Shown piece after piece: positions 44,880-57,077 of a stretch of 64,000 nucleotides of DNA. The notes under the pieces were generated by a model that searched no databases, was not told the DNA's origin, and worked only from the letters and a program-made list of their open reading frames with translations. The DNA is from Gongronella butleri (Eukaryota; Mucoromycota; Mucoromycetes; Mucorales; Cunninghamellaceae): NCBI GenBank assembly GCA_025201375.1, contig JAIWZP010000004.1, forward strand, positions 1,089,078 through 1,153,077, read 5' to 3'. Numbering within the stretch: position 1 is the first letter of the stretch; every line of letters starts with the position of its first letter. The position numbers and the translations under genes are program-made.

Positions 44880-46993
44880 ATGGACAAGCTTAATTATTAT
44901 GGCTCCAGCGACGAGGACGATGGACCCGGCAACACGAGCGTTGCGGTAGGTTCGTCGTTGCTCAAGATCAACGCGGCACCCGACACAGGCTTTGATGTAA
45001 GGCAAAAAAAAAAAAAAGCAACATAAATGGCAAAAACTGATCTTTTTTGTTCATCGTCCATAGCAATCGAGCGGCGATCGTCTTTACACGGCGCCCACGG
45101 CGACGGAGCTGACGGTGAACGTGCCGTACGACGATATGAACCAGGCGGTGCTCGGGCCTAGCAATCCGTTCCGATCGCAGCCCCTTCCGACGCAAAACAT
45201 CCTTTCTGGGCACGTTGAGCAGCAGGCGATGAACGAGAGCGATTTCCGCACACAGTTGCGCACATTTGAGACGTATGGCTATGCACGCGACCCGTCTGCG
45301 GCGCCGGGTGTGGATGGCGGCGGCATTGATGGCACAGGCTACATCGGCAACATTGCCAATGCTGCGGCACTGGCGGGCGCGTCTGTCTACGACCGCGCCC
45401 CAAAGGCCATGCGACGCAACCAGGACCAACGACAGAAACGCGTGAAAAAGGGCGATTCCGGCATCCTCGAGGGTGAAAATGCGTACAAGGGTCCCTGGGC
45501 TGGATACGACGATGACGATTTCAACTTGCCTTCCGAAGAAAAGGACGAAGAGGAGCCGCAGCAAGAAGAAAAGGAGGAAGAGACGGCCGTGGTTGTGGCC
45601 GAAGACGAAGAAGAGGACGAAACACGCGACAAGGCACAACCTGTCGGCAACGAAACAACCACATTCCACGGCAAGCAATTGCACGATTATCTGGGCCGCA
45701 CGTACATGGCCATCCCCCAGGACCTCGACATCAACCTTACCGGCGAATCAGGCACTCAGCGTTGCTTCATCCCAAAGACACAAATCCATACTTGGTCAGG
45801 ACACAAGGGCGGCGCTTCCGCCATCCGATTCTTCCCAGGCTCAGGCCATCTCTTGCTCAGCAGCGGCATGGACAACAAAGTCAAGGTAAAGAAAAATTGG
45901 AAACGAAATCCCATTAATTGAAAAGGAATTGGGAAAAACGGGGAAAAAAAAAAGAAAAGATAACGAGATAAATGGAAAGAAAAAAGCTGCTCATCAGCAC
46001 CAATTCTTTTTTTTTTTTGTGAATAGCTATGGGACGTATACCACGATCGCAGCCTGCTAAGAACATTCATGGGCCACAGCAAGGCTGTACGCGACATTGC
46101 ATTCGACAACAGCGGACGCAAATTCCTCAGTGCCGGCTACGATCGCTATGTCAAGCTGTGGGACACCGAGACCGGCCAATGCGTGCGTTCCTTCTCCACG
46201 GGCAAGATCCCATACTGCGTCACATTCAATCCCTCGCCCGAGAAGCAACACATCTTCCTCGCAGGTTATTCCGATAAGAAAATCAAACAATTCGACACAC
46301 GCAGCGGCAAAATGACCCAAGAATACGACCAGCACCTCGGCGCCGTCAATTCCATCACCTTTGTCGACAACAACAGGCGCTTCATCTCCACCTCCGACGA
46401 CAAGAGCATGCGCGCTTGGGAATTCGACATCCCCGTCGTCATCAAGTATATTGCAGAGCCAGACATGCACTCCATGCCCGCCGTGTCCCTGCATCCCAAC
46501 AGTAAAGAGCATCAAAAACAAAAGAAAAAACACCATGTGCTAACCCCTTGGGCTACCCTCTTTTTTTTTTTCTTTTTTTACAGAGAAATGGCTTGCGTGC
46601 ACATCGCTCGACAATCAAATTCTCGTGTACGGCGCGCAAGGCCGCTTCAAATCCAACACAAAAAAGAATTTCCGTGGACACATGGTCGCGGGCTACGCCT
46701 GCAAGCCCGGCTTCTCAGCCGACGGCCGATTCCTCAGCAGCGGCGACGCCAGTGGCAATGTGTGGGTCTGGGACTGGAAAACCTGCAAGATCCTCAAGAA
46801 ATTCAAGGCCCACAACAAGGTCGTCATGAACACAGAATGGCATCCGCACGAAACATCCAAGATGGCCACTTGCTCTTGGGATGGCGTAAGTGACACCCCC
46901 CAAAAAAAAAATGCATCTTTTTTTTTGGCGCAGCTTTTTCACTTTTTTTTTTCAATTTTTTTCGCTCTGTAGTACATTCATTATTGGGATTAG
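44880..46993 (+). CDS. PRP17: Pre-mRNA splicing factor Prp17/Cdc40
   Basis: Five exons: 44880-44996, 45064-45885, 46027-46501, 46584-46885 and 46973-46993, giving 578 residues, essentially the length of human CDC40. The N-terminus [14 protein letters not shown] and [18 protein letters not shown] is typical of the family, followed by an acidic Glu-rich stretch ([12 protein letters not shown]). Then come about seven WD40 repeats: [69 protein letters not shown] and [15 protein letters not shown]. The last exon codes only YIHYWD, closing the propeller. Known role: second-step splicing factor in the catalytic spliceosome. The long internal T tract just before exons 4 and 5 is typical of this genome. 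Confidence 0.97.
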
Positions 46994-47734
46994 GCTACGA
47001 ATAGATTGTTTTCAAAAAAGGTTGAATTTATGCATAAAATCCACATCGCTTTGTCTTTTTTTTTTTTTTGCTGTTTCACACGCTCCTCTCGAATTGGGCA
47101 AATCAAAACAAGTCTTGGGCCGGCGTAACCCACGCGGGGCGCCTCCATGCGCTTGCGCGCTTGGTGCGACGTGGCTTTTTACAGAAAGCAAAATGGGCGG
47201 GAAATCATGCAGCCTTGCCGTCTTGATAGCCAACATGAGGTCGTTTCAAGCGCGTGGTCACTTGAGGCTCGTGAAAATAAAAAGGGGGACGCGCGTCGCG
47301 CTAGCTCAGCCTGTCGGGTCTGTCCAAATGGAGCCCTCATCTCGTTTTGAGCTCACACGCGCGGAATGGCGGGTTGGTCTTGGTCCCATCGTGACTGTAG
47401 GACCAAGATTGTTCCAGACGAAGCTAGATACTTCTTGAAGCATCATGCTAAACCGACATCACGAGATCCAGAAGAAGATGCCCAGCGTGTCAGAGACCAA
47501 ACAACCCCACAATTGCTATTTTGTCATATTTTGTTTTTTTTTTTTTGGTAATTCTTGTCCTACTTACCCTGGAAAACTCCGCTTGTACCAACAATTCTAC
47601 GCTTTCTTGTTCAAATGAGCCCACTCTTGCGGATCGTTGGAGGCCGAGCAAGGGCCATTTTTTTGGTTCTGCGTTTCTCTACTGTACATACTGTAGCAAA
47701 CTCGAATACAGTATCATCGGGAATTCTTACAGTA

Positions 47735-48830
47735 AGACTGAGTGATCCGATGATTCGCGAAAAAAATTAACACTGCTGAAGAATCGGGTCTATCATTACA
47801 GTAACTGGTCCAAATTTGGGACCACAGGAGCAAATTTCTGATGAAGCGCGCAAGCGCCAGTTTCATACATAGGCGTAAAGGGGGTAAGATCAGCAGCATT
47901 TGGTCTCGTACGGTGACAACGGCTGAGCGCCCCAACGCGAGAGTCACCTCAAATGAATCGGCAGCTAAACGCGGTAAAAGCGCTTGTATGTGATTTGGGG
48001 ATATCGCTTCCAGTTCTGGGCGATTATTTAATCTTTAGGAGTCGTTTTGACCCCGGTTTTGCCCTGAAACTATGCAAAATGCATTTTCTCAGGACTCAGT
48101 GATCCGATTTGTGAAAAATATTGGAACCAACGAATTTTTGGGTCCAGTATCCACTAGTCTAAATTTGGCCCCAGGTGGTCAAGCTGTTCAGGAGAAACGC
48201 GTAAAATATTATTTGACGCTGGGTTTTCACCAGCAAACACGAATCTCGAGATTTCTCGCGACTGAGTGATCCGATTCGCGAAAAAAGTTAACACAGCTGA
48301 AAAATTGGGTCTACCATCAACTGGTCCAAATTTGGGACCAAATGAGCAAGTTTCTGATGAAGCGTCAGTTTCATAGGCGTAAAGGAGGTACGATCAGCAG
48401 CATTTCGTCTCGTACCGCAGCAACGGCCGGACGCCCCAACGCGTGAGACACCTCAAATGAATTAGCGGCCAAACACGGTAAAGGCGCTTGTGGTTTTGGG
48501 CCATCGCATCGAGATCTCGGCGAGTTAGCCTTTACGGGGCCGGGGTCTATTTGGCCCTGCTGATTTTATGATATGAAAAATGCATGGTCTCAGGACTGAG
48601 TGATCCGATTTCTGAAAAAATTTGTCATCGTTGGCATTTTATGTTCAGCTTCTTCTAGCTCAAATATAGGACCCGATGAACAAGATCCGGGCGATGCACC
48701 CTGCAGCTGGTAAAAGACAGCGGCCCAACGTATCGAGCGCGAGTCACTTCAAATGAATCTGTGATCAAAGACGGTAAAAGCGCTTGTGTTTTGGAAACAT
48801 TGAGTTGAGATCTGGGCAAGTTGGAGTGCA
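47735..48830 (+). repeat. Dispersed repeat family D, tandem imperfect copies
   Basis: Copies start with ACT-AGTGATCCGAT at about 47735, 48094 (partial), 48261 and 48593. The 47735 and 48261 copies align over about 330 bp (AACTGGTCCAAATTTGGGACC; GGCGTAAAG; CAGCAGCATTT; CGCCCCAACGCG). A reverse-oriented piece occurs at about 55085-55180. Non-coding. Confidence 0.65.
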
Positions 48831-48840
48831 ATGGTGCACG

Positions 48841-49492
48841 CCTGAATACGCCTGAATACGCGTTGAATATGCCTAAACACGGGTTGAACAAGCCTGAATA
48901 CGGGCTTTCGCGAAGTCTTCACAATGTTCGTTTGATCTTTTTACGAACGTTGTTGCGAAGTCTTCACAAGTCAAAACATTCGTTTGGTGTTTTTACAAAT
49001 GTTGTTGTTCGCGAAGTCTTCACAACGTTCGTTTGACTTTCTTTTTTTTTTTTTTTTTTACGAATGTTGTTCGCGAAGTCCTCACAAGTCACAACGTTCG
49101 TTCAATTTTTTTTACGACCGTTGTTCGTGAAGCCTTCACAGCGTTCGTTTGATATTTTACGAACGCTGTTCGCAAAGTCTTTACAAGTCACAAGCTCACA
49201 AAGTTCGTTCGATTTTTTTTACGAACGTCGTTGTTCGCAAAGTCTTCACGGCGTTCGTTTGATTTTTAACGAACACGCCTGAATACGGGCTGAACACGCC
49301 TGAATACGGGTTGAACACGCCTGAATACGGGTTGAACACGCCTGAACACAACCTGAATACGCGTTGAATACGCGCTGTATATGCCTGAATACGCCCGAAT
49401 ACGCGCTGTATATGCCTGAATACGCCCGAATACGCGTTGAGTACGCCTGAGTACGCCTGAATACGCTGAACACGCTGAATACGCTGAATTTA
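48841..49492. repeat. Minisatellite of GAATACG units with about 10.5/21-bp period
   Basis: Two blocks (48841-48905 and 49270-49492) made of CCTGAATACG, GGTTGAACACG and variants; in the cleanest part (49278-49330) the period is 21 bp, two half-units. The hairpin array 48906-49271 sits between the two blocks. The minus-strand open frame over it is only a by-product of the repeat. Confidence 0.75.
48906..49271. repeat. Tandem array of seven hairpin units
   Basis: Each unit has TTCGCGAAGTCTTCACAA (or variant), sometimes with an added GTCACAA, then an inverted pair around a T-rich loop, such as AACGTTCGT ... ACGAACGTT. Arms change together in some units (for example AGCGTTCGT with ACGAACGCT at about 49139-49166). 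Confidence 0.7.
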
Positions 49493-51074
49493 GCGTTCAT
49501 TTTAAAAAGGCATATTGGCCGCAAATGGCTGCACACGTCATGACCCGCCGTGTCGCGTGAAAAGGCGTATTTTTTCTTTTAATTTTGGTTTCAAACGACC
49601 AATAAAAACATGTACTCACGTGAGTGATTTTCAGATATTTATGGGCAAAGAGCAACTTGAATTTATCTTTGCGCTTTTGCACCCTCCATTCCCCAGGCGC
49701 ATAATGGACAATAAAGAAGCGGGATCCAAGTCGGCAGGCATTGGATTTCAGTTGGCGCACGCGTTGCTCTTCCAAGAACAAGTGGATGGTGGACTCCAAC
49801 CCTTTAGTTCTATCAAGATTTGAGCGTAATCGGATCATACAGCAGTCAACCATCTTTTAAAATACAGATTGCGATTAGTCGTTTTATAACCCACGCGAGA
49901 TCTCTCGAACTGATGTACACAAGGAGATGAATTGGGCGTCTGTTAGTCGCGTGTCGCGTAATAAAAATTGGAGATCAGTGAGGCAGCTACCGAGAAACTT
50001 GCAACTGGATCTTTTTACGAGCGATTGTGCCGTCTTTTACTGCCCCGAACCGGATAGCTTGATAGTTGTTTCGCTTCATGAGATGGGAATGCTTTTATTC
50101 GAATCTGGTTAGGTCATATTGTGGAAATTGGGAAATAAAACGCGCGTTTCGCTAGGCACGATAATCGCCAAGGCTAAAACAAGTAAAAAGAAAGATAGTC
50201 TGGCACTCGTCTATTTTTTCTGTCCCAGGTTTCTCGAATTCATAGGCTGGAAGGAGGGTGCAGGGCATGGCATTCGTGCATGGTTCTTGTCGCGTCGCGT
50301 GAGCGTTCAAAAAATAAAATGGTTCTGATCACATGATTGCACAGGGATTGGACAAAAGGGGAGAGGGGAAGCGAGTCTTGCCGCGGAAGAGCGTGGTCTA
50401 TGGTAAGGCTCGGTCATTGGTGTCGGGGATGCTTTTGTTGAGACATTGGCGCCTGCTTACAAGGGCAGTCTTTTTTTTTTTTTGGGCTACTCGGGAGAAG
50501 CCCAAGAAAAATGGTAGATGGATTGCACGTGCATGAATATGGAGCCGCGCATTGATCCGAGTATGGGGGGGAGGCAGGGGAGCTGCCCGCGGGTGGCGCC
50601 CCCGCGTGCGGGCTTTGTGTGACCCGAGCCGGCCCATTTTTACCTCTTTTCTGTGATCAGACATGTGCTTTTTTGATGTCCTGGCTGGGCCACGAATTGC
50701 TCCTCAAGTATGCCGTAATGACAATGAAAAACAAGGCAAGACAAAATGAAATTACAAGAGGTGGGACGAGATTTATGCAAAAAAAGAGAAAAAGAAGCTT
50801 GTTTTAGCTTTTTTGGTGTGTGTGATTTTTTTTTTCTGAGCGCTCGGCATTGATGGATGGTCAAAATTCGCCATATTTACCGGGCGACAGGGTTTTCGTT
50901 GGGCCACGGGGACCACCGCGAGGAGGATCATGGGCTTGTGGATTAAAAGACCGACGTCCAAATAAAGAGGGCAAAGGTACAATTCAAGTTGGGTCGGTTC
51001 TTTTTTCTTTGCACTTTTTCTTTCTCTTTTTTTGTTTCCCACCCTCTCTTCTTTTATTCCAACAAAACTTGGCC
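49493..51074. other. Intergenic upstream of GUT2, no confident gene
   Basis: Includes overlapping open frames on both strands at 49497-49853, none with a recognised domain or splice signals. A pyrimidine-rich leader (51001-51062) precedes GUT2. Confidence 0.4.
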
Positions 51075-53467
51075 ATGTGGAGAAGCTTCAGCCGCTCAAA
51101 AAAGGTTCTCGCGTCGCTCAGCGTGGCTGGTGGTCTTGGTGGTGTGTCGTACTATGCACTTGACCGTCGCCAGCACAACAACAACGTATACCAGTCGGCT
51201 TTGCAACACCAGGAGGCCGCCATGGGCTCACTGTCGACTATCCAAAAATTGATGCCTCGCAGCGTTGCATTTGCCGAGGCTGTGCAGCAGCAGCAGCAGC
51301 TAGACAAAGCCGACATTGACTGGGTTGCGCCCTCGCGCACCGACATGCTTGCCAAGCTGAAATCCGGCGACGAGTATGATCTTTTGATCGTGGGCGGCGG
51401 TGCTACGGGCGCCGGCACGGCCTTGGATGCCACCACACGCGGTCTCAACGTGGCCCTTGTTGAGCGCGACGATTTTGCCTCTGGTAAGGACCACTTGATG
51501 AATTGACTATTGATCTGGAAGGGGTGGGGCGCATGGCAAATGAGCGGATCCGAGGAAAAAAAAAAAAAGCCAAGGCCAGATGGCAGGCTATTTTTTGTTG
51601 TTTTTGGGTTGTTCATTAGTCAGGTTTGCTAAAACTCCACTTTGGTTTTTACTCTTTTCAGGCACGTCGTCTCGGTCGACCAAGCTGGTGCACGGTGGTG
51701 TGCGCTATTTGCAAAAGGCGATCATGGAGCTGGATTATGAGCAATACAAGCTTGTGGTGGAGGCGCTTCATGAGCGCAAGGTGTTTTTGGACATTGCCCC
51801 TTACTTGTCGAGCCAATTACCCATTATGTTGCCCGTTTACAAGTAAGTGTTGAAGAGAGACCTGTCAATCGGCTTGTCGGAACGGACCATGCCCAAATCC
51901 GGCCTGTGATTGGGACAAAAATGGGAATGACAAAGCTTATTTTCCAATCAGCACATGAATGCACAGAACACCGACACTCAACTTTTTTTTTTTTTTCAGG
52001 TGGTACCAAATCCCTTACTATTGGGTGGGCTGCAAAATGTATGACCTCTTTGCTGGCCGCGAGGCTCTGGAGAGCAGCTACTTTTTGACCCGCTCCAAGG
52101 CCTTGGAGGCGTTCCCCATGCTCAAAAAGGACGAGCTTGTGGGTGCTCTGGTCTACTATGATGGTAAGAAAAGTCAAAAAATGACGCCAATTCGAGTTTT
52201 TTGATCCCTCCTTCCTTCCTGACACATTTAGGTCAGCACAATGACGCGCGCATGAATGTCGTGTTGGCACTGACAGCTGCTTACCATGGCGCGACGGTCG
52301 CCAATCATTGCGAGGTGCTCGATTTGACCAAGAACGAGCAGGGCCACATCAATGGCGCGGTTGTCAAGGACACGCTCACGGGCGACCAGTGGACCGTCAA
52401 GGCCAAGGGCGTGATCAATGCCACGGGTCCCTTCACGGACGGTCTGCGCAAGATGGACGACAAGGAGAACCAGGATATTGTCGCGCCCTCTTCTGGTGTT
52501 CACATCATTTTGCCAAACTACTACAGTCCGCGCAACATGGGCCTGCTTGACCCCGCCACCTCGGATGGCCGTGTCATCTTCTTCTTGCCCTGGCTCGGCA
52601 ACACCATTGCTGGCACCACTGGTACGTTTTTTTTTTTTTTTAATTTTGTTTTTAAAAGCAAAGTTAACATTTTTTTTTTCCATAGATTCCCCCACGGAAG
52701 TGACGCAGAACCCTCTTCCCAAGGAGGACGAGGTGCAATGGATCTTGGAGGAAGTGTCGCACTACCTGAGCCCTGACGTCAAGGTGCGTCGCAGCGACGT
52801 TTTGGCGGCATGGTCTGGTATTCGCCCTCTTGTGCGTGATCCTCATGCCAAGAACACGGAATCGCTTGTGCGCAATCACATGATCAATGTGAGCGAGAAC
52901 AAGCTGTTGACGATTGCGGGCGGCAAGTGGACGACGTACCGTGCCATGGCCATGGAAACAGTGGACAAGGCCATTGAGGTGTTTGGGCTCAAGCCCGAGC
53001 GCGAATGCCACACGGACAAGGTCATGTTGATTGGCAGCAAGGGTTACAGCAATACGATGTTCATCCGCCTCGTGCAGGAGACGGGAATGGACACGGAGGT
53101 TGCCCAGCACCTTGGCCAGGCTTATGGTAGCCGTGCCTTCACCGTCAGCCAAATTGAGGATAAGACATCCGTCAGCTGGCCAAACTATGGCAACCGCCTC
53201 GCGCCCAATTACCCTTATATCGAGGCCGAGATCCGCTACGCCGTTCGTCAAGAGTATGCATGCACCGCCGTCGATGTCCTTGCCCGACGCACCCGCCTCG
53301 CCTTTTTGAACGCCGAGGCCGCCCTCCAGGCCCTCCCTCGTGTCATTGAAATCATGTCCGACGAACTCAAATGGGACAAGGCACGCCAAAAACAAGAATT
53401 TGACAGCGCCGCCTCCTTTTTGGTGACCATGGGCCTTGCCGCCGATCGCGCACCAGAAAAGAAATAG
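51075..53467 (+). CDS. GUT2: Mitochondrial FAD-dependent glycerol-3-phosphate dehydrogenase
   Basis: Five exons: 51075-51483, 51662-51842, 52000-52163, 52232-52621 and 52686-53467, giving 641 residues (yeast Gut2 is about 650). The basic, Ser-rich N-terminus ([16 protein letters not shown]) and a nearby hydrophobic stretch fit a mitochondrial presequence with inner-membrane anchoring. The FAD-binding motif [19 protein letters not shown] lies at about 101-119. Family motifs include [45 protein letters not shown] and [18 protein letters not shown]. The C-terminal helical domain ends [15 protein letters not shown]. Known reaction: oxidation of glycerol 3-phosphate to dihydroxyacetone phosphate, passing electrons to ubiquinone. 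Exon 1 has a short poly-Gln stretch (CAG repeats at 51285-51300). Confidence 0.97.
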
Positions 53468-54269
53468 ATTCTTTTCCCCCTTTTTTTTTCCACAGCATAT
53501 CCCCCCCCCACCCTCACTTTTCCTCTCTCTCGTATTATTTTTCCTCCCCTCCCCCATTGCACAGTTCTTCTTTATTTTATTTTTTATGTTTTCCCTCGTG
53601 ATCCCATGTTTTTATACTCTCTTCTTTTTTTAGACTCATTCCTTGCTTCCCATGTATCCATAGTTTGCGCTTTTGCTAAAAAATAAATGCGTTGGCCGCC
53701 TCGTGCCATCCAATCTCCTCTAATTGTATCCAAATCCGCGCGTTCATTTGTGTGATTCATCCTTTTCGCGCGTTTTTCTTAGGTTTACATTGACGCGACG
53801 CGTTTCACATCAGTCAATTGAACTTGGAGGTCGTCCTTGGAGCAAACCACCATCATCATCTTTGCGTGACTGTGCCTGTCGTGTTAATTTGCACGAACAA
53901 GCAGAATAAACGGGGTTTCTTTAATGGATCCGATGAATCCAAAAGGGTTTGTTACCGCAAACCTGATGCTTTGAACTCAAGAGCCAGTGTTTCGCATCTG
54001 AGGACAGGTGTAAAGTGAGTCTCTAGCGATCTCGGTGAGCTAAAGGCGAGCTGGCTGATTTGGCTGTGATTAGTGGATGATTGCACAAGATTGCGTTAAT
54101 CCAATTACCTTGAGAGTTTGCCATTGTTGGTTTTATTCCTCTCCTCACCTCTCTTCCAATTTTGGCACCCATTGGATGCACTTATCCAGAGATGCTCTTT
54201 TAGCAAAATATGGTCGCGACTGGCCAGCCATGCATTGTAGCGCCACGAAACAAGTCATATCATGAATCG
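53468..54269. other. 3' flank of GUT2 and spacer, nothing recognised
   Basis: T/C-rich downstream region, with AATAAA at 53682-53687. No gene seen. Confidence 0.45.
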
Positions 54270-54670
54270 TCGAGCTAGAAAACCCGAGTTGACCTTGGCG
54301 CGCAGCGCACAACGGCCGCAGGGGATGCGCTGCATACAAATCCAAAAATGAGCTGAGCATCCGAGAAGAAATCGAAAAAATGGTTACGCAAAATGACACA
54401 AAACTTGCACACAAGAGACATCCTATGGTGAAAACGACGAATAATGCAAAAAAGAGCGTATTCGATCCGCTCGTTGGCGAGCAGTTCCCGAAATAAGATA
54501 AAACTTGAACCAAACTTGAACCGCGAATTGCACGGGAAGAACGCGCCCATAGAGCCCGGCCGACGAGTCCACTAGCAAGAGCCACGCCAGGTGCATGGAT
54601 TTGAATAGTAACGGGCGCGCGTAAATCGACGCTTGACGCGGGTTTTCACGCGTCAAAGATGGTTTATGAT
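54270..54670 (-). repeat. Dispersed repeat family A, partial copy
   Basis: Same orientation as 1350-1735; reverse of the long copies at 18140 and 43390. Shared blocks include AAACTTGCACACAAGA, GCACGGGAAGAACGCGCCCA and GTGCATGGATTTGAATAG. Confidence 0.55.
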
Positions 54671-54859
54671 TTTGTAACCGTGTCTAAAATGCCTGTACGT
54701 GCACTTTTTCACAGATCACGGGCATGTACATATGCGCCAGATTACGCTCTTTCCGATGATATAACATCCAAGGCGCTACATTCATTCCTCGCTGAGTTAG
54801 CCTTGGAGTGAAAAATCGCAGCCTTTCGCGTTTTACGCGACAACTAGTCCATGGAGCAC

Positions 54860-55394
54860 AGATTTTTATTGCAATTACATTGGTGAATCCGTCGTGTTTT
54901 ACTATGTATATGGATGGCGCATCGATCTGTGGACCTAAATTTCGCGTCTTTCAACTCTTCGACTGTACCCCTACGAAGAGTCGCCATTTTTAAAAATACG
55001 CGTTTCTCCCGATGGATCGGACCATACAGTATGACTCCATAATTAGATCAGTGGATACTCGACTCAAAAATCCGACAATGTCAAGTCTTTCCAGAGATCA
55101 GATCATCACTCAGTCCTGAGAAGAAAATGCATTTCGTATTAATTCAGGAGGGTACAGTAACAGGGTCAAAATCGCCTATTGTCGAAACAGCGGACAAAAA
55201 CGCAGCGAACTACATTTTTTACCAAAATCAGATACCGGTACCTGGCCCTTGATTTTTATTTTATTTTCGTAGACAAGCAAGGAATGTTTACCCAGGGTGT
55301 GACTGGCGCAGCGATCCGAGGACCTAAATTTTACTGCCCCAAAATGCTGACCGACCCGCGACCCCCTTGCAAAATCGCTAGAAAATCACAATTT
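54860..55394. repeat. Mixed short repeats (families C and D)
   Basis: Family C blocks at about 54862-54945 and 55245-55330 and a reverse family D piece at 55085-55180. TACAGTA at 55025 and 55153; TACCGGTA at 55233-55240. Confidence 0.45.
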
Positions 55395-55836
55395 ACTAAA
55401 TTCAGCAAGGCCCGCTACTGAGTGCCCACCGCTCCATGACCTTTAATGTCATTTGTGCATTTTGATTTTTGCTGCTCGGAAACAAAGTAAACCCCGGGTG
55501 TTGATCTGGCCGTTGGCGAGGAAATCTATATTTTTCTAGAAATTCACAATTTCGATCATGACGCGCTAAATTGTTATTTGAACGGGCTAAAAACTTACAA
55601 GTGGAAACGGGCGCGCACGTTGGTCATTTTATCTTAGCCTGGCAAAGCCGATGCGCAACCTTTGTACTGTACACTTGAAACGCCAGATTTAATATTTCAA
55701 TCCCAATTTTTTCGGCAATGAACAAGCCAACCCACAGTACAATCGCAGTGCCAAAAATGCAGAAATTGATTCTCTGTCAAATGAGACCAGTTTCACTGAC
55801 GGGCGACCAAAACTGGTCAAGAAATTCAATTTATCT
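55395..55836 (+). repeat. Dispersed repeat family B, copy 2 (left part)
   Basis: Collinear with 27519-27940 (GGAAACAAAGTAAA, TTTCTAGAAATT-ACAATTTC, CTGGCAAAGC-GATGCGCAA). Interrupted at 55837 by the DIRS-like element. TACTGTA at 55665-55671 is absent from copy 1. Confidence 0.7.
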
Positions 55837-56143
55837 CTTAACGCCCTAGCTTTAGCGACGGGCTTACTATAAGACACTATCAGTCTGCTCCCTCTGGGTT
55901 TTCAATCTTCTCCGATTTAATGAACAAGCACAAAAGAAATTTTTGAGAGCGCCCTGGATGCAACTCTATCTTTTCTGAAGTGAACAAAAAGGAACAAAAA
56001 AATCAACAAACTACTGTAGAAGGAGGGGGGAGGGTCATGCACCGGAGCAGACTGCTAGTGTCTTATAGTAGTACAGTAAGCCCGTCGCTAAAGCTAGGGC
56101 GTTAAGATATAAGACACAGCGCAGTCTGCTCCCTCTGGGTGTC
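55837..56143. repeat. Inverted-repeat terminal structure of DIRS-like element
   Basis: A roughly 56-bp arm (55837-55892, CTTAACGCCCTAGC ... CAGTCTGCTCC) is inverted at 56044-56107 with one heptamer-bearing insertion in the right arm. A third copy of the CAGTCTGCTCCCTCTGGGT end is directly repeated at about 56122-56140. About 150 bp separate the arms. The arrangement recalls the split inverted/direct termini of DIRS elements. Confidence 0.6.
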
Positions 56144-57077
56144 GTCCAGAGTGATCGCACTGAAATTGGTCATGGTGGACGAGGAGATGCGATAAAAGTG
56201 GTAGAACATCTCCTTGGAGGACCAAGAACCACGGGCCACAATGTCGTCTATGGGCGTACCTGCCAGAGCCGCGATCGTGGCGCCCAATGCGCGTGCCTTG
56301 GGGACCGGAAGGGAGGCGGGTTCGCGTCGTACGTGTCGCATGACCTCGCGTACATTGTTACTGATGGTGGTCGCGAGGATGGGGGCGTCGGATTTGCCCG
56401 TAATGCGGCGAAAAAGAGGCGTGACACTAATGCGTGGATCGATGGGGTGTGGATGGCGCGTGGTCGGGCGGCCGAGGCGATCGTAGTAGGCGCGGAGCGC
56501 GCGAACGGGACAAATGGCTGGATCGTCGTGTTTGTCCAAGGTGATCGACTTGACGTAACGTTGGCCACCCCGTCGTTGTTCCTTCGGGGCGACCATCATG
56601 GCGAGACGGATGGCTGGGGCGGGCTCGAGAAAAACGGATTGACCCAGGTCAATACGGGCCATATCCGATGGGCGGAGGAAACCGACCATTGCTGTCAACC
56701 AAGCAGCCTTGCGCGAGAGATTGCGCATGGACATGGTGGTCTCGTTGCGACCCAAAGACCGGATGTACACGAGGGCGGGGCCAATGTCGTACGAGCCATC
56801 CTTCAATGGCTGCACGACCTCGGCGCGCAGGTCGGATTGGAACTCCTCCAGCATGCATGAGGGGATCGGCGGACAAGGCTGCGCGCTTAGCGGCGGGGAG
56901 CAGGCGACGGACAATGCCTAACTCGTTGAGCGTGGTCGCCGGGATCCAAGAACGCGCTTGGGCTTGCGCCCAAATGAAATCCAAAACGTTGGTGACAGAG
57001 GGGTCATCGGGAGGATCAATCGGTGAATCCTGAGCCATGCACCATGTTTCAAAGTCGAGGCGCACCCACTTTCCCAA
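56102..57077 (-). pseudogene. DIRS-like tyrosine recombinase, frameshifted remnant
   Basis: Two overlapping frames together cover a tyrosine recombinase of DIRS/Ngaro type. The upstream frame (57077 to about 56860) begins after the repeat and has no ATG. The downstream frame (to 56102) holds the catalytic region: box I FLRPSDMARIDLGQS with Arg, and box II KARALGATIAALAGTPIDD plus SWSSKEMFYHFYR with the final Tyr. The frame changes at a duplicated 4-mer (about 56850-56858). The box II His expected three residues before Arg is Pro. The reverse transcriptase and RNase H parts of a DIRS element are absent here. The remnant sits inside family-B repeat copy 2. Confidence 0.65.

Noticed and set aside
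48841..49492. CRISPR-like array of short repeats
   Set aside because: Repeats are contiguous and degenerate with no unique spacers, and the genome is eukaryotic.
49246..49536. Repetitive ORF (YSGVFRHIQ-like) on the minus strand
   Set aside because: Produced by the GAATACG minisatellite; no start context and low complexity.
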